Below are positions 47,501 to 49,712 of a DNA stretch of 64,000 nucleotides, piece after piece (position 1 is the first letter of the stretch; every line of letters starts with the position of its first letter). This stretch comes from SAR324 cluster bacterium (lineage in GTDB: Bacteria; SAR324; NAC60-12), in contig JANQJU010000082.1 in the NCBI GenBank assembly GCA_028281495.1, forward strand, positions 62,001 to 126,000, read 5' to 3'. Made by a program: the position numbers and the translations under genes. The notes beneath the pieces were generated by a model. That model did not search any database and had not been told where the DNA came from. It saw nothing but the letters and a program-made list of their open reading frames with translations.

Positions 47501-49712
47501 TCAATCCGAAGTGTTGCAAGCCGTGACGCCTCAAGCTGAAACGAGGCCATTCGAAATGTCTCCCGCTCAAGGGATTCCGTCTGAGGTGCGGCAGACGGAT
47601 TCTTTGTTGTCGACAATCCAAGCTCTGGTGATCGAAATTACGGGACACCGCATTGAGGAGGTGGGAATGGACACCGCCTTGAACCGCTTTGGTTTGGATT
47701 CGCTGATGAGCACCCGTTTGTTGGCCATGATCAACGACCGATTTGCCACCGCATTGCAGCTTGCAGATCTTCAAGCGCACAACAGCATTCGAGGACTGGC
47801 CCATTTGGTGGAACAAGAAGGGGCGACTCCTTCGGAGGTGTCGCGTCCTGCCAAAAAAGAGCATTGGTTTTCCCGATTACCCAAGGACCTCCATGCCTTT
47901 TCCACGCCCCAAGGCGAAGCCTCGGGCCGTAGGGATGCGCTGCTGCGCAAGGAAACTATCGAAGCGTGTCAGCCCGGTTTGGCCAAACTCACACAACAAG
48001 GGCTCGCTCTGTTTCATGATGGCAGCCGTTGTCACTTCGTGGCCCATCGCTCGGTTCCGATTCAGTCCATTTGGGATTCGCTTTCGGCCTCGCAGCAGCA
48101 AACCCTGCTGGCTCAACTTCCAGTCGGATGGCTCATTGCTCCCATTTCTCAGGAACAAGAACGGAATCTGTACCATTCCGAAGTGATGAAACAACCCGCA
48201 TGGAATATTCAGCACGTCTATGAGGTGTTTGAGAAGGAGTTAGATCTCTCCCGATTGAACGAGGCGTTGGCCCATTTGGTCGCAGACCATGATGTATTGA
48301 GGACCCATTATGTCGAACTGGAAAACAGTTGGGGACAATGCATTGCAGCCACTGCTGAGTTGAAATTTCAGGTCGTGGAAATGTCCACGTTGGCAGACTT
48401 TCAAGAAATGATCTCACAAGAACGAGACCGGTTGTTGCCGGTGGACCGCTTCCCCATTTTGCAAGCATGGGTCACTCAGGTGGAAGGAAAATGGTATCTC
48501 GGATTCGTGATCCATCACAGTCTTGCGGATGCCTTCACCCCGCCCCTGTTGTTTGCTGAATTGATGCACCATTATCATGGCACGAGCAACCCGACACAAA
48601 CCGGAGACACTCCAGCGGCAGAACCGTATTGGCAGTATGCCCTTCGGCAGTTGGATCGCGAGGTGTTTAGCGAGACCAATCGCCGCTATTGGAAAACACG
48701 GCTCGCTGGGAAGCCTTTTTCTATGCGACTTCCGTATGTCCGAGACCCTCGCACGCTGAATGAGCAGCAATTTGAAGTCGGGGAGCGTTTCATGGTGTCG
48801 TTGCCGTCTTCCTTGAGCGAGGCCATCCAAGAGTTTCATCGAGACTTCGATGTCACATACACGCATTTGTTCACGACAGCCGTCGCACTGTTGCTCACCC
48901 AAGGCATGAACAATCCAAGCGCGATGCTCCAGTTGGTCCACAACCAGCGGGATCGAGTCGCGTTGCTGAACACGCCGGGAGAATTCACCAATCTGTTGTT
49001 CATGCCCTTCGAAATTCAGCGAGATTCCCGCCTGCTCGACGTCTTACGAGAGGTGAAAGCTCAATGTCTGAACGATTTGCGGCATGCCAAAATCGATTTC
49101 ACGGAATTACTGAATCAAACCGGCTTGCAGGGCTATGGCAACTACTTCCGGCAGTGGGGGGATGTGATGGTCGATAGCGTTGATATCGACACCGGTACGT
49201 TGAACTCTTTGCAAAGGTACGGGCGTTCTTTATTTGCCGATTCCTTGTCCCTGTATACGGCTCGGTCGTCACACAATTCTCCGTTCACGACACCATCACA
49301 ATCCCCACACAAGCCTCATGACATGGCTCAATCGCACCACGCAGATGCCAGCCAAGAAGGCCAAGTCTGCGCGACTTTGTTTTTCGAGATTTTTCGGGTG
49401 GAGAGGCAGCTCCACCTCATCACGTCTTATCGCAAACACCTTTTCGACAAATCCGAGATGCAACAACTGGCAAAACTCTTGATTCGGATGGTTCACGAGA
49501 TGGTCCATCATCCCAATCAACCGGTTCACGAGTTGCTCCTTACGATGGAGGAATCCTTGAAGGCCTTGCAGCGTCAAGTCCAACGCACGGCGTTGAGTGC
49601 GTATCAGGATGACCGGGTTGCCGATGCTTTGAAACAACTCAAAGAAGGCAACCTTTCCATCAAGGAAGTCGTTCATCTCATAGACGAAGGACCATTGGAT
49701 GACACTGGATGA
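21063..49712 (+). CDS. Giant trans-AT polyketide synthase PKS-B with GNAT loading module
   Basis: One uninterrupted frame of about 9,550 residues. Order: lid/MT-GNAT-ACP, KS-KR-ACP, KS-MT-ACP, KS-DH-KR-ACP, KS-KR-MT-ACP, KS-KR-ACP, TE, KS0-ACP, C, short helical tail. It begins the assembly line, since only this protein has a starter-forming cassette. No AT domains are present. The ATG at 21063 has AGAAG seven nt upstream and begins at the family's usual N-terminus; a TTG at 21030 would add 11 residues and has no ribosome site. The stop overlaps the start of PKS-C by 14 nt. The thioesterase in the middle of the protein and the C domain at the end are unusual. Linkers are full of short tandem repeats. 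The likely product is a methylated reduced polyketide chain; its identity is unknown. Confidence 0.97.
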   Translation: MLTTLNNYQHGYVAIPVTLACIKHGVFKQLDFSKPLAFVDLVQELKANSGHLRTALNLLEALGWVARTDSDAYQLTEASTIHQKIPPDILELLSFPMNEYLHGHRNDLNLRKWIALSERRWDLEDPQIADFLDGMLVIPLLLTLHANQWLSTTSAPLLSQLPLLIREDVLSLFTNMKWVTIQQEDPAFTDIGRFITQRSLNTAIVASYRPLLVRIAEVIFGDCHSVFQRDVHGNEQHIDRTLNVIGSGFQHEKYFADMEEVILSLFNQKPYDEQPKYIVDMGCGDGTLLRHIYRMIEEKTSRGAVLQQHPVELIGVDLNEKALAETARTLEGLRHCVIQGDIGNPEQVIRDLQAAGKQDIEQALHIRSFLDHDRPYIPPVATPDQNYTTLLRKSVYVDRDGNELPGNLAAQSLIEHLGRWAPIIAKHGLLMLEVHCLEPQTMRFHIEKNESLYFDALHRFSQQLLVTAETFLMAAAEAGLFPHSSSFRKYPKTLAFSRITLTHLERRDYRIRMVRPQDLSALVQLEKKSWGPLAVSRTILKKRCTQYPTGQLVLEQEGQLIGCIYSQRIERVDGLRTTPKKSMETLHRAEGPIVQLLGVSILPEWQNRNWGDQLLEFMLQKCSVLPGVQHVTGVTRCKDYPRYGHLSPEAYIAFRNEQGRLVDSTLKFHELHGAQIKELIPNYFLKSEKNNRFGVLIEYDLVTRQRNELTHERNEATQARNELAHERNEATQARNEVAPERNGENPGENSRAVKAFLRNSIITILGKPGESAFALDRPLMEMGLDSADLLELNETISYEYQVDLDPTFFFEHNTPGKVLAYLCPPQKKQAPEPAESFRPEAFQAKKQESSSKGRTGATDVAIIGIACRLPGGIRTLDGLWEGLKAGKSMIRELPSGRWEWPPEIDPLRQHRGIDQGGFLEDIARFDAPFFRISAKEAECMDPQQRMLLELSWQTLEDAGYPPDRFGNTSMGVFIGASGSDYNRLVDQSNLPIEAYFGTGNSMAVLANRLSYFYDFCGPSLLVDTACSSSLVALHKAVESLQSGESSHALVGAIHLMCHPGNSIAYYKAGMLSKDGRCHTFDGRANGYVRGEGAGMLLLKPLDAAIADQDQIHAVIKGTGVNHGGRASGLTVPNPTQQTELLRKTWKTAHIPPETLGYIEAHGTGTSLGDPIEIQGLKNALPQGHCGLGSIKTNLGHLEAAAGMAGLLKVVLCLKHQEIPASLNFAELNEHIQLTDSPFYIVDRHQSWPTPEAGGLRRAGVSSFGFGGVNAHAVLEEYRPAVAESVLPLSKPGVFVLSAPTQERLQDYAQKMLDWLITLPEATFPLASILYGLQTGRQAMPSRLVLLVSDRQELLQKLKHVCEQGIPEGSPTLPSEVRELTEESLNTRWASTPPDPDQLAELWASGVNVDWSRLYTRLQPLRISMPTYPFAEEAYWIQSKNIPSQSSQGSTSEGGLPQSSQGPASERGLPRFSESETTVETLCFEEVWEVVEPHKTPDPASFQKSWLCFLSGSENRKAFEQSIASRFPQTQLIFMDQDTVVDQFPQNMSEIEAVLFLGALENPEWIQDPTAIVNLLQPLAAARWQGTHLVLAGQFETGLEQCHLESWVGFERSLRMEWPKTRVSVILQEASKTDWENWAEKLGHSLASGTSHSVLYRQGKRHELRIRPITLSGGAPGFLKDSSSSGAILITGGLGELGFLFAAYLARSQSKNLILTGRSALTSKKQSRLRELEDLGCSVFYLQADVCDKAAMQRGLETAKSRFGNIQGVIHAAGVEGTQSLVKKDLHAFQQVLAPKIQGTQILDEILSEEPLEFLCYFSSSAAILGDWGSCDYAMGNRFQMAYARYRNELHAHGKRSGKATVINWPLWKEGGMGFQEESQAQLYLQSSGQEWLTEAKGLPVFEQCLAQEQTQCLVLVGQPHRINRFLGLQESAPLQRVQGASFAPSLSEHSSTVSTLNTPDLQQAVAEDLKQLARPFLKIHPDVLDEESNLAELGFDSISLSAFAEALSNHYGLEITPSVFFAYPTLVQLNEYLLTEQEAPIQKFYSMGWQDDSSASAPNTLISNQNSQVPDQNTTTSYQNSKTSRQTLGAFSQSTDIAIIGMSGRFPQANGVEELWDILKSGKECITEIPTDRWDWKAHYDATGKDRHKSQSKWGAFVEDMDRFDPLFFAIPPQEANAMDPRQRLFLEEAWHAFEDAGYMGDRIHGASCGVYVGVEEGDYGKHGQEGSINSNQNATLAARIAYTLDLKGPNLALTAACSSGLVALHQACLALRQGDCDMALVGGVNLMLSPESYVKLDQANMLSPGGACRVFDRRANGMVPGEAVAAVVLKPLSQAIADRDQIHACIQATGVNYDGKTNGITAPSPLSQADLFTRVYEKNQINPADIQYVLAHSVGSQLGDPIEVEALTTSFRQYTEAEQYCVLGSVKPLIGHTFAASGVVNLISMVMALKEQTIPGWSSGDIRNRYTPLHKTPFRWEGENQPWPPREGQPRLGAISSTGISGTNAHAVISEYVPDSSLSGSHLSGSHLPGLHLSGSHLPDSNYLDSAPPVSSIVVVSAKNKDRLQALVRNLVEFLAHRPHVSLPNLSYTLQVGREAMTERLAVLTDSREDLLHKLQGFLAGKESQERGMFWGNHPAPRSAHTQEIDWTHQSPEQLAALWVQGRKVPWASFWDKQSVRIISLPTYPFAKRRCWIEPEVQASPADSSQEESKVVELYSLLAQDGSEDGDFWEEYLTFFPLLEKRPGFSITRVSLNPQQFPEDKALIHQKQTELRQVLFCKEDFSRIRSVFDFGCGHGTDVIQIASLYPHIQTRGFTITPAQAELGNQRIARMHLEAQAEIFHRDSSVDAFPGLFDVVVGIEVSCHIENKQGLFHNITSALQPGGRVLLMDFIANLQGSIVDPNVSVYIPTRPGWVDLLAEHSLLIEEIIDVSPQIANGLYDPECEQNTQDLPEVLRASWKNWTNNAVAMEKGWVSYCLFKLSNGQHLSVEAIRQNNHEKISTPTPYPQALAAMLKQGSIPYPLSSQADPAVLPVDVDQLLSESAASQVDPASSPTETIPPPSKQSAPETVRIPTKGHASIKEHLITTFVDTLGFQFEELRAVETFQELGLTSLNAVELLEAINLTFQLHLPTSLIFEFNTFDALAQYIEQSEQAKTPSRETIPVARVEAPVAKIEAPKPIHSPAIGKPTRAPQSVPSPSLLASQDRMTYRDTTTNQNGMTGQDDIAIIGIACRCAGANNKEEFWEVVSQGKDCIQEIGHPAWLDFYQQNSPQPIPLQYGAMSDLEYFDPLFFRISPHEAELMDIPQRLLLEECYKALEDAGYAPTALGDDKVGTFIGVAGGGHMPFSEEFSHFSMLGSDISISASRIAYFLNLKGPALAVNTACSSSLVSTDLGCQALKTGEVDLAIAGGVTVWNHPAPIIAMNNAGMLSPTGICRPFDNQANGIVLGDGVGIVILKRLQDAERDRDSIYGIIRGSGTNQDGQTSGITVPSFLAQSQLQTKVYRQTQIDVEAIQYIEAHGTATKLGDPVEIHALSNSFQQFTNKKQFCAIGSVKANVGHTAAAAGVLGLIKVLLSFKHQQIPPSLHFAQENEHIDFEHSPVYVNTALRPWPTNAQGSRMAAISSFGYSGTNAHMVLEEHHETAQRNHHYAPTPPRIEETVASLIVLSAKKEAQLRQSVLNLHQFLLAHPEIPLTDLAYTLQVGRDAMDVRVAFIVRDVPDLMEKLKAYGNGTAEISQCWQGQVQSNRETRTLFEADDDWDEIIQHWIAKRRFRKIAALWTQGLTIDWTLFYGSHPPSRRNLPPYPFAQDRYRIPEGRKSTSGALHTGLHPLVHRNTSDFSVQRYASTFTGKEFFLADHVVQIAGQPGQKVLPGVAYLEMVRAAVANAMGAASPNTSQNDLLEFQFKDFLWIRPLIVDQQPQTIHVRLWVDAPPTTETHWGSEANLQMVGNHSAGVVHAEIYSEPTHADSEVVLHGQGVVIWGTPLEAPATVDLNQLQQQIRQESWHPEQCYERFRNMGIHYGPGHQGLQELYVEGQDVLAKVVLPASVQATEDQFFLHPSLMDSALQASIGFHMGTAPSWSQDPTLPFALEQMEIWHPCPAVMWVWMRSSQGSATSSEQKLDVDLCDEQGVVCVRMKGFSTRVSKSPYELTMMQPEWTAIPTASSLSPLPSALFPKETASLVIVGGSEAHQQAIQTVYKQARVWEVPFQTVPEAWVNSLRTLGTMDHLVWIAPEDSTSVSYADETMIDEQHHGVLQVFRILKALLVLGYGERDFGWTLVTRNTCAVVPEDPMNATHASIHGLVGSLAKEYPHWKIRLLDMPADSTSERASSASAASIGGWPIRGMFEQPWEVNGDAIAYRGHAGGGQWFQQSLRPVQAVSGNRSLYRQKGVYVVLGGAGGLGEAWSQYMIEHYQAQIVWIGRRKKEDVSSIWETGAQRANPYYIQADATQLQELQAACAEIRQRFGTVHGLVHSAIVLADKSLANMEEDRFQAALRAKVDTSVRLAQAFQETDSLDFVLFFSSIQAFLKLPGQSNYAAGSTFQDALARQWAQQASLERHPPMIKVMNWGYWGSIGVVAKSFYQDRMNRLGIGSIEPQEGMQALETLLQSPLHQMTLVKTRSGQDWKTLLLSQTEDETEGRTEDVTESRTQGKTESRTQGETEQESSLEASTGVATKVTSNASVVPEYETAPIQRGTESASEMSSKMSPEMLREKSTAFIKRLVASSLRMPSHEIDASQPLEAYGMDSILAIQLTNVLSKSFENIRSTLFFEVQTIDALVEHLLKTQPEALLKQVQPAHPPAASKSVTPPSKQPMPAVSASTASVSSPTQTSGYPFSSRFGGVSRPTAFPPPEVSSRSVASPPLETPETRESRERDVAVIGLSGRYPQAPDVNAFWEQLKTGTHCITEVPQDRWDWRPYFDKKRGKPGHLYSQWGGFIEDVDKFDPLFFQISPGEAERMDPQERLFLETAYASIEDAGYTPDSLSENQKVGVFVGVMNGAYVRRPKHWSIANRVSYVLNFQGPSLAVDTACSSSLTAIHLALESLYAGTSDCVVAGGVNLILNPEHYIGLSEMMMLSDSSECKAFGDHADGFVDGEGVGAVVLKPLSQAIVDGDHIYGILKGSLVNASGRTHGYTVPNPNTQAQLIAQTLKQAGVHARTVSYVEAHGTGTVLGDPIEISGLTQAFGKDSPDTGYCAIGSVKSNIGHCESAAGIAGLTKVLLQLKHEQLVPSLHSKKLNPNIDFQETPFVVQHRTEPWQRPQVTLAGKNKEYPRIAGLSSFGAGGANAHVVVSEYVASPLANTGTEAPSEYLIVLSAKNEDRLKVVVERLHQFLLPRPSIALRDLAFTLQVGREAWEERVAFLVHSWQELTEKLGHYLAGRDDIDECYRGRVKRSGDALSVFTADEDMAHAMEAWVAKRKYSKILDLWAKGLAFDWNRLYSGALPSRISLPTYPFARETYWAPEWETTPSPSPPPSPSPPPSLPEPQVPTWMFVPVWDAIPITASDMSASDVSASKMSIPDVPVTNDTDQSLRSSSSSLQMMVVGGTPHQHDRLRTQHPHAEFLEVPLNASVAEWTRILDRKTSIDHLVWIAPEAPQVAWGDERIIQEQEHGVVQAFRWIRTLLSLGYGSKALHCTLITTHTLAVTADDASNPIHAGISGLTGSLAKEYLRWKVLHFDLEAGSDWPVQEMFGFPFESRGDTYAYRNGEWFTSRLIPSQRLSQEPPLYRQGGVYVVIGGAGGIGQVWSQFMVERYQARIIWIGRRALDAKIQAAIDRLAQFGPAPTYLAADASNRAALQQAYEMIKQNHPQIHGVVHSAIGIFDHSLADMEEERFRTVLSAKVDISVQVAHVFQHEDLELCLFFSSIASVLQSGGMSGYSAGCTFKDALALKLSQTWKGSVKIMNWGYWDVGVGDTISEASKIRVEQSGVEPFQPEEGMALLEALLVGPYPQVVTLKSRESRLIESVHPEEGMFRVSETVPSCMESIQTHLAAQPPRSDATPAVGILRDVETEKALLELLLGYLQPLLGFPDSGSATPDGAGTTLLPLYDLWLAECKSQLRQHDLIRWEDGRDVLVRPPVTLDTLWNQWNRIKPRWEQDQQAAVVLLEACLQALPEILTGTKRATDVLFPQSSMRLVEGIYKHNPVADHFNEVLGDALVAAIQARLEQDPTARIRLLEIGAGTGGTTARILPKLSPFASHIEEYCYTDLSKAFLFHAEENYVPQHPYVRPRIFDISKPVAEQEIALGTYDIVIAANVLHATQNVRRTLRNTKAVLRQHGLLLLNELSDKSLFAHLTFGLLDGWWLSEDLGLRITGSPGLYPETWKSLLETEGLGAVQFPAQTSHHLGQQIVVAESDGILRQRHTEGAPPFSLGQTAQSTTSSTKNRVANPRTNPVVQPTGTPTEQTVGTPTERSMGMPSMTSDSATPNLVAKQSGETLSGNLREKSTEYFKEVVGTVLRMESHQIDSAEPLESYGIDSILIVQITDRLSEVFEEVSSTLFFEVQTIDGLVDHFFKHHHAALAQLLETQWASPLNHREPEDHREPEDHRESEDRHVPEDRHVPENYRASEDGHAPEEGHVYQKAGSVIAVPTEQPPDVSVTQSAYDTPIAVVGLSGRYPGANNLDAFWEFLKDGGNCITEIPSERWSQEGFYHPDPQEAVEQGKSYCKWGGFLEGATDFDPMFFNISVRDAMNMDPQERLFLQASWEALEDAGYTRERLATVHDRRVGVFVGITRNDFNLYGPDLWRRGESARPHTSFSSAANRVSYFLNLQGPSMPIDTMCSSSLTAIHEACEHLRRQECGLAIVGGVNLYLHPSSYIALSDYGMLSKDGVCRSFGKGGNGFVPGEGVGVVILEPLSQAIQNGDTIHAVIRGTSVNHGGKTNGYMVPNPIAQKDLIRQALEKAQVPARAVSYVEAHGTGTELGDPIEVKGLTLAFQHETSDLGYCALGSVKSNLGHLEAAAGIAGLTKILLQMRHGTLVPTLHAQELNPRIDFKKSPFVVQQQASAWERPVLEVDGVSKEYPRIAGISSFGAGGSNAHVVIEEYVKPVERPTSEEGSTEDGRYLIVLSAKNAQRLKAYAQKFVVFLQKAIAEGPTPRLVDLAYTLQTGREAMEERMGLWVHSLEELLEKLRRFVKGDSSISDLYRGQARRRKSSTASISHATEPTPRALLQRWVQGETVDWDATYGHPKPARISLPTYPFIHESYWPPVQPEPVDAPRSMPSTLAHTNDLPNEGLMSETGTPEALMFQPVWKASTSSNQAPVPANQAPVPANRTPAAEDPKWSSHWVILLEPTEAHSETIEAFCSASTDASAKGVHWIRMHAQGITLAERYEDIAIQVFEHLQVVLESRWEGHSLVQILVPSQGEDRVFGGLAGLLVTAHLEHPELWGQIVEYDPGESGEALLQKIRENGCYPEDTRIRYHQGQRVILSWDETPPQEAPPIPWRTRGVYLITGGAGGLGYLFATAIAQATEQVRLILTGRSPVNDTIQKRLSNIESLGAQVVYRQVDVSEATAVNTLIAQIQEEFGSLNGVLHSAGVLRDRFLLQKTRAEFHEVLAPKVAGTFHLDQSTRSLDLDFLVLFSSGAAVLGNSGQADYATANAFMDGYAELRSSGKWVSINWPLWKHGGMGIDAEAQEMLRKTMGLTALETAPGVRALMQSLTLSSSQAMVLAGEPSKVRSLVRSGRPSVTTSTETARSPEVAPTFSPKVKSAFSPEVAPALSAAGAIQTNLIQVVKDILLLGEQDELNEDITFWDLGLDSIGVVRFIRELSQKLGIPLRETLVFDYPTIGALGEYIAKQQTPTEGASRPAREAPPTAKPSAVSTLSTEPNPSLVSAQEMVQQPMKPNQDSAFKRHLREVMDRYEEVVPLQIEGKGPLLFCIHPMSGDVGLYTKLAEAAEPRFRVIGIRSKGLLNEAAPLTSIEAMGASYAAIIMAVDEHGPYHLYGVSMGGTVAYECARQLQRDSKTVATLFLAEAPLIENEAQAALWDSDTTHNWVMNANFLMITLLHMDPEFRQSKALGKVSWPQLAITHSEIEGVPPEQIPPQLTQLIRQRGVQQTEAMLLQRLHSMARVHLANLKGLNRYRAFPLSRPEEIHAVLLRTHTAHATSSEVYNPDYLMNVQQAEGSLLPFFQDWNRVLPALKTGIVNGENHFELFGSLITVRHMADLMFESMNRLPASPSGQAPQTQEGSQTAQTPTRSQVMRPPGMHQVQTSVSPNSTSSTSVSPASVSPHSKTKDPIAIVGMSGQFPGGKTLDDFWNLLQEGRSAFTEFPKNRGWDVERLYQPDPTPGKTYVRHGGFLEDIDAFDPVFFQISPNEAEMMDPAERLFLQESWKAIEAAGQDPTAISGQPWGVFCGGGGDYTLRIKELTGVSPHVTASGIPGRVAYSLNLTGPCVSVDAGCASSLLAIAHACDYLLLGKCEVAIAGGVLVYSTPNLIITGCQSRLFTPETQSRALDAHAAGMMPGEAVGALILKPLAQALADGDRIHGVIEGWGNNHNGKTNGMAAPSMVSEATLFADVYRRFHIDPQTIGMVEANGTGTPLGDTIEIQALTEAFGTPSVSSQTCALGSVENNIGHSFQGSGIAHLLKVLLAFQHEEIPATPHVATPNPTVQENGNPFFIPTQNVSWKAEPDQVRRAAVSSFGATGTNVHLVVSAPPATPLPQLVEKPSSDKPRVIALSAKTPVALKQRCQDLIAFLEAPGVQPHLGQLAANLLLRRSHFSERCAVVVHSQHELLSRLRDFLNGKEHWQVFHGSVTRTTESAPSVLNFGAVSKSLSTLADGYVQGAVIDWSSYFSEAERLPLSLPTYPFEKRRCWIAPQSEVLQAVTPQAETRPFEMSPAQGIPSEVRQTDSLLSTIQALVIEITGHRIEEVGMDTALNRFGLDSLMSTRLLAMINDRFATALQLADLQAHNSIRGLAHLVEQEGATPSEVSRPAKKEHWFSRLPKDLHAFSTPQGEASGRRDALLRKETIEACQPGLAKLTQQGLALFHDGSRCHFVAHRSVPIQSIWDSLSASQQQTLLAQLPVGWLIAPISQEQERNLYHSEVMKQPAWNIQHVYEVFEKELDLSRLNEALAHLVADHDVLRTHYVELENSWGQCIAATAELKFQVVEMSTLADFQEMISQERDRLLPVDRFPILQAWVTQVEGKWYLGFVIHHSLADAFTPPLLFAELMHHYHGTSNPTQTGDTPAAEPYWQYALRQLDREVFSETNRRYWKTRLAGKPFSMRLPYVRDPRTLNEQQFEVGERFMVSLPSSLSEAIQEFHRDFDVTYTHLFTTAVALLLTQGMNNPSAMLQLVHNQRDRVALLNTPGEFTNLLFMPFEIQRDSRLLDVLREVKAQCLNDLRHAKIDFTELLNQTGLQGYGNYFRQWGDVMVDSVDIDTGTLNSLQRYGRSLFADSLSLYTARSSHNSPFTTPSQSPHKPHDMAQSHHADASQEGQVCATLFFEIFRVERQLHLITSYRKHLFDKSEMQQLAKLLIRMVHEMVHHPNQPVHELLLTMEESLKALQRQVQRTALSAYQDDRVADALKQLKEGNLSIKEVVHLIDEGPLDDTG
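23178..23288 (+). repeat. 42-nt tandem repeat, about 2.6 copies
   Basis: Encodes the 14-residue unit RNELTHERNEATQA between the GNAT domain and the first ACP. The first two copies differ at one base. Confidence 0.92.
23635..27165 (+). other. PKS-B module 1: KS-KR-ACP
   Basis: The KS has Cys in VDTACSSS (codon 24138-24140), His in IEAHGTGT and Lys/His in SIKTNLGH. The KR has TGGLGELG near 26130 and the full Ser/Tyr/Asn set (CYFSSS, CDYAMGNRF near 26510-26570). The ACP has ELGFDSISLS near 27040. Predicted product is a beta-hydroxy extension of the starter. Confidence 0.88.
25392..25469 (+). repeat. 39-nt tandem repeat x2
   Basis: Encodes QSSQGSTSEGGLP and a slightly changed copy in the linker between post-KS flank and KR. 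Confidence 0.9.
27345..30510 (+). other. PKS-B module 2: atypical KS-MT-ACP
   Basis: The KS active site is LTAACSSG; the HGTGT motif is changed to HSVGS (His codon 28239-28241 kept) and the third block is SVKPLIGHT. The methyltransferase (about 29195-30050) has motif I VFDFGCGHGTDV, clearly different from the EIGAGTGG motif of the C-methyltransferases in PKS-B module 4 and PKS-C, so it may be an O-methyltransferase. There is no KR. The ACP reads LGLTSLNAV, with Thr where Asp usually precedes the phosphopantetheine Ser. Two readings are possible: elongation with alpha-methylation, or a non-elongating step that O-methylates the beta-hydroxyl made by module 1. Confidence 0.8.
28617..28691 (+). 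repeat. 15-nt tandem repeat x5
   Basis: Encodes LSGSH/LPGLH pentapeptides between the module 2 KS and its flank region. Confidence 0.92.
30727..35430 (+). other. PKS-B module 3: KS-DH-KR-ACP
   Basis: The KS has NTACSSS, IEAHGTAT and SVKANVGHT. The DH (about 32530-33510) has its catalytic His in DHVVQ, but five residues (IAGQP) are inserted before GQKVLPG, disrupting the HxxxGxxxxP spacing; the second motif MDSALQ is intact. The KR has GGAGGLG near 34240 and FFSSIQAF/NYAAGSTF near 34620-34690, with Ser in place of the Asn. ACP has YGMDSILAI near 35290. An alkene is expected if the DH tolerates the insertion. Confidence 0.86.
34968..35039 (+). repeat. 24-nt tandem repeat x3
   Basis: Encodes TESRTQGK-type octads between KR and ACP of module 3. 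Confidence 0.9.
35680..40620 (+). other. PKS-B module 4: KS-KR-MT-ACP
   Basis: The KS has VDTACSSS, VEAHGTGT and SVKSNIGH. KR Rossmann motif GGAGGIG lies near 38265, with FFSSIASV and GYSAGCTF near 38640-38710. A large methyltransferase with its N-terminal helical region (about 39060-40115) has LLEIGAGTGGTT and YCYTDLSKAFLFHA, typical of PKS C-methyltransferases. The ACP has YGIDSILIV near 40475. Predicted outcome is an alpha-methyl, beta-hydroxy unit. Confidence 0.88.
37456..37500 (+). repeat. Hexanucleotide-based proline/serine repeat
   Basis: CCATCT/CCACCT hexamers encode alternating SPSPPP between KS flank and KR. Just downstream (about 37565-37625) a degenerate SASDVSASK run follows. 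Confidence 0.85.
40653..40796 (+). repeat. 18-nt tandem repeat, about 8 copies
   Basis: Encodes hexads from HREPED to RHVPED and HAPEEG in the ACP-KS linker between modules 4 and 5. The first two copies are identical and later ones diverge stepwise. Confidence 0.92.
40865..44445 (+). other. PKS-B module 5: KS-KR-ACP
   Basis: The KS has IDTMCSSS, VEAHGTGT and SVKSNLGH. The KR has TGGAGGLG near 43405 and a full FSSG/ADYATANAF set near 43790-43850. ACP has LGLDSIGVV near 44315. A beta-hydroxy group is predicted on the chain reaching the embedded thioesterase. This KS is closely similar to that of PKS-C module 8. Confidence 0.88.
42821..42883 (+). repeat. 21-nt tandem repeat x3
   Basis: Two exact copies and one diverged, encoding NQAPVPA heptads before the module 5 KR. 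Confidence 0.9.
44600..45580 (+). other. Embedded thioesterase-like domain
   Basis: An alpha/beta-hydrolase of the PKS/NRPS thioesterase family placed between the module 5 ACP and the next KS, not at the protein end. The oxyanion-side motif LLFCIHPMSGDVGLY, nucleophile Ser in YGVSMGG near 44885 and the His in NGENHFELFG near 45495 are all visible, so it looks catalytically complete. Embedded TE-like domains are known to O-acylate intermediates in the oocydin PKS; release, cyclisation or editing are alternatives. Confidence 0.88.
45750..47815 (+). other. PKS-B module 6: non-elongating KS0 plus ACP
   Basis: The KS keeps its Cys (DAGCASS, codon 46248-46250) but the HGTGT His is Asn (VEANGTGT, codon 46653-46655) and the conserved Lys of the third block is Glu (SVENNIGH). 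Loss of the first His is the standard mark of KS domains that pass the chain on without condensation. The ACP has FGLDSLMST near 47695. The module should only move the chain from the upstream ACP to this ACP, presenting it to the C domain. Confidence 0.88.
47990..49520 (+). other. Terminal condensation (C) domain of PKS-B
   Basis: An NRPS-type condensation fold of about 500 residues. The catalytic motif is HHSLADA near 48513 (HHxxxDG with the last Gly changed to Ala), preceded by a start-of-fold helix region PAWNIQHVYEVF and a DVLRTHY block. No adenylation domain is present, so no amino acid is selected here. In trans-AT pathways such C domains after KS0-ACP, as in enacyloxin biosynthesis, join the acyl chain to an alcohol or amine partner. 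The partner is unknown. Confidence 0.85.
49590..49709 (+). other. C-terminal docking-like helical tail of PKS-B
   Basis: The last residues (VADALKQLKEGNLSIKEVV) form a helix-Gly-helix pattern resembling the start of PKS-C (LDEIIAAYETGQLATADVKN). Such paired tails often serve protein-protein docking; this is inference from the pattern. Confidence 0.45.
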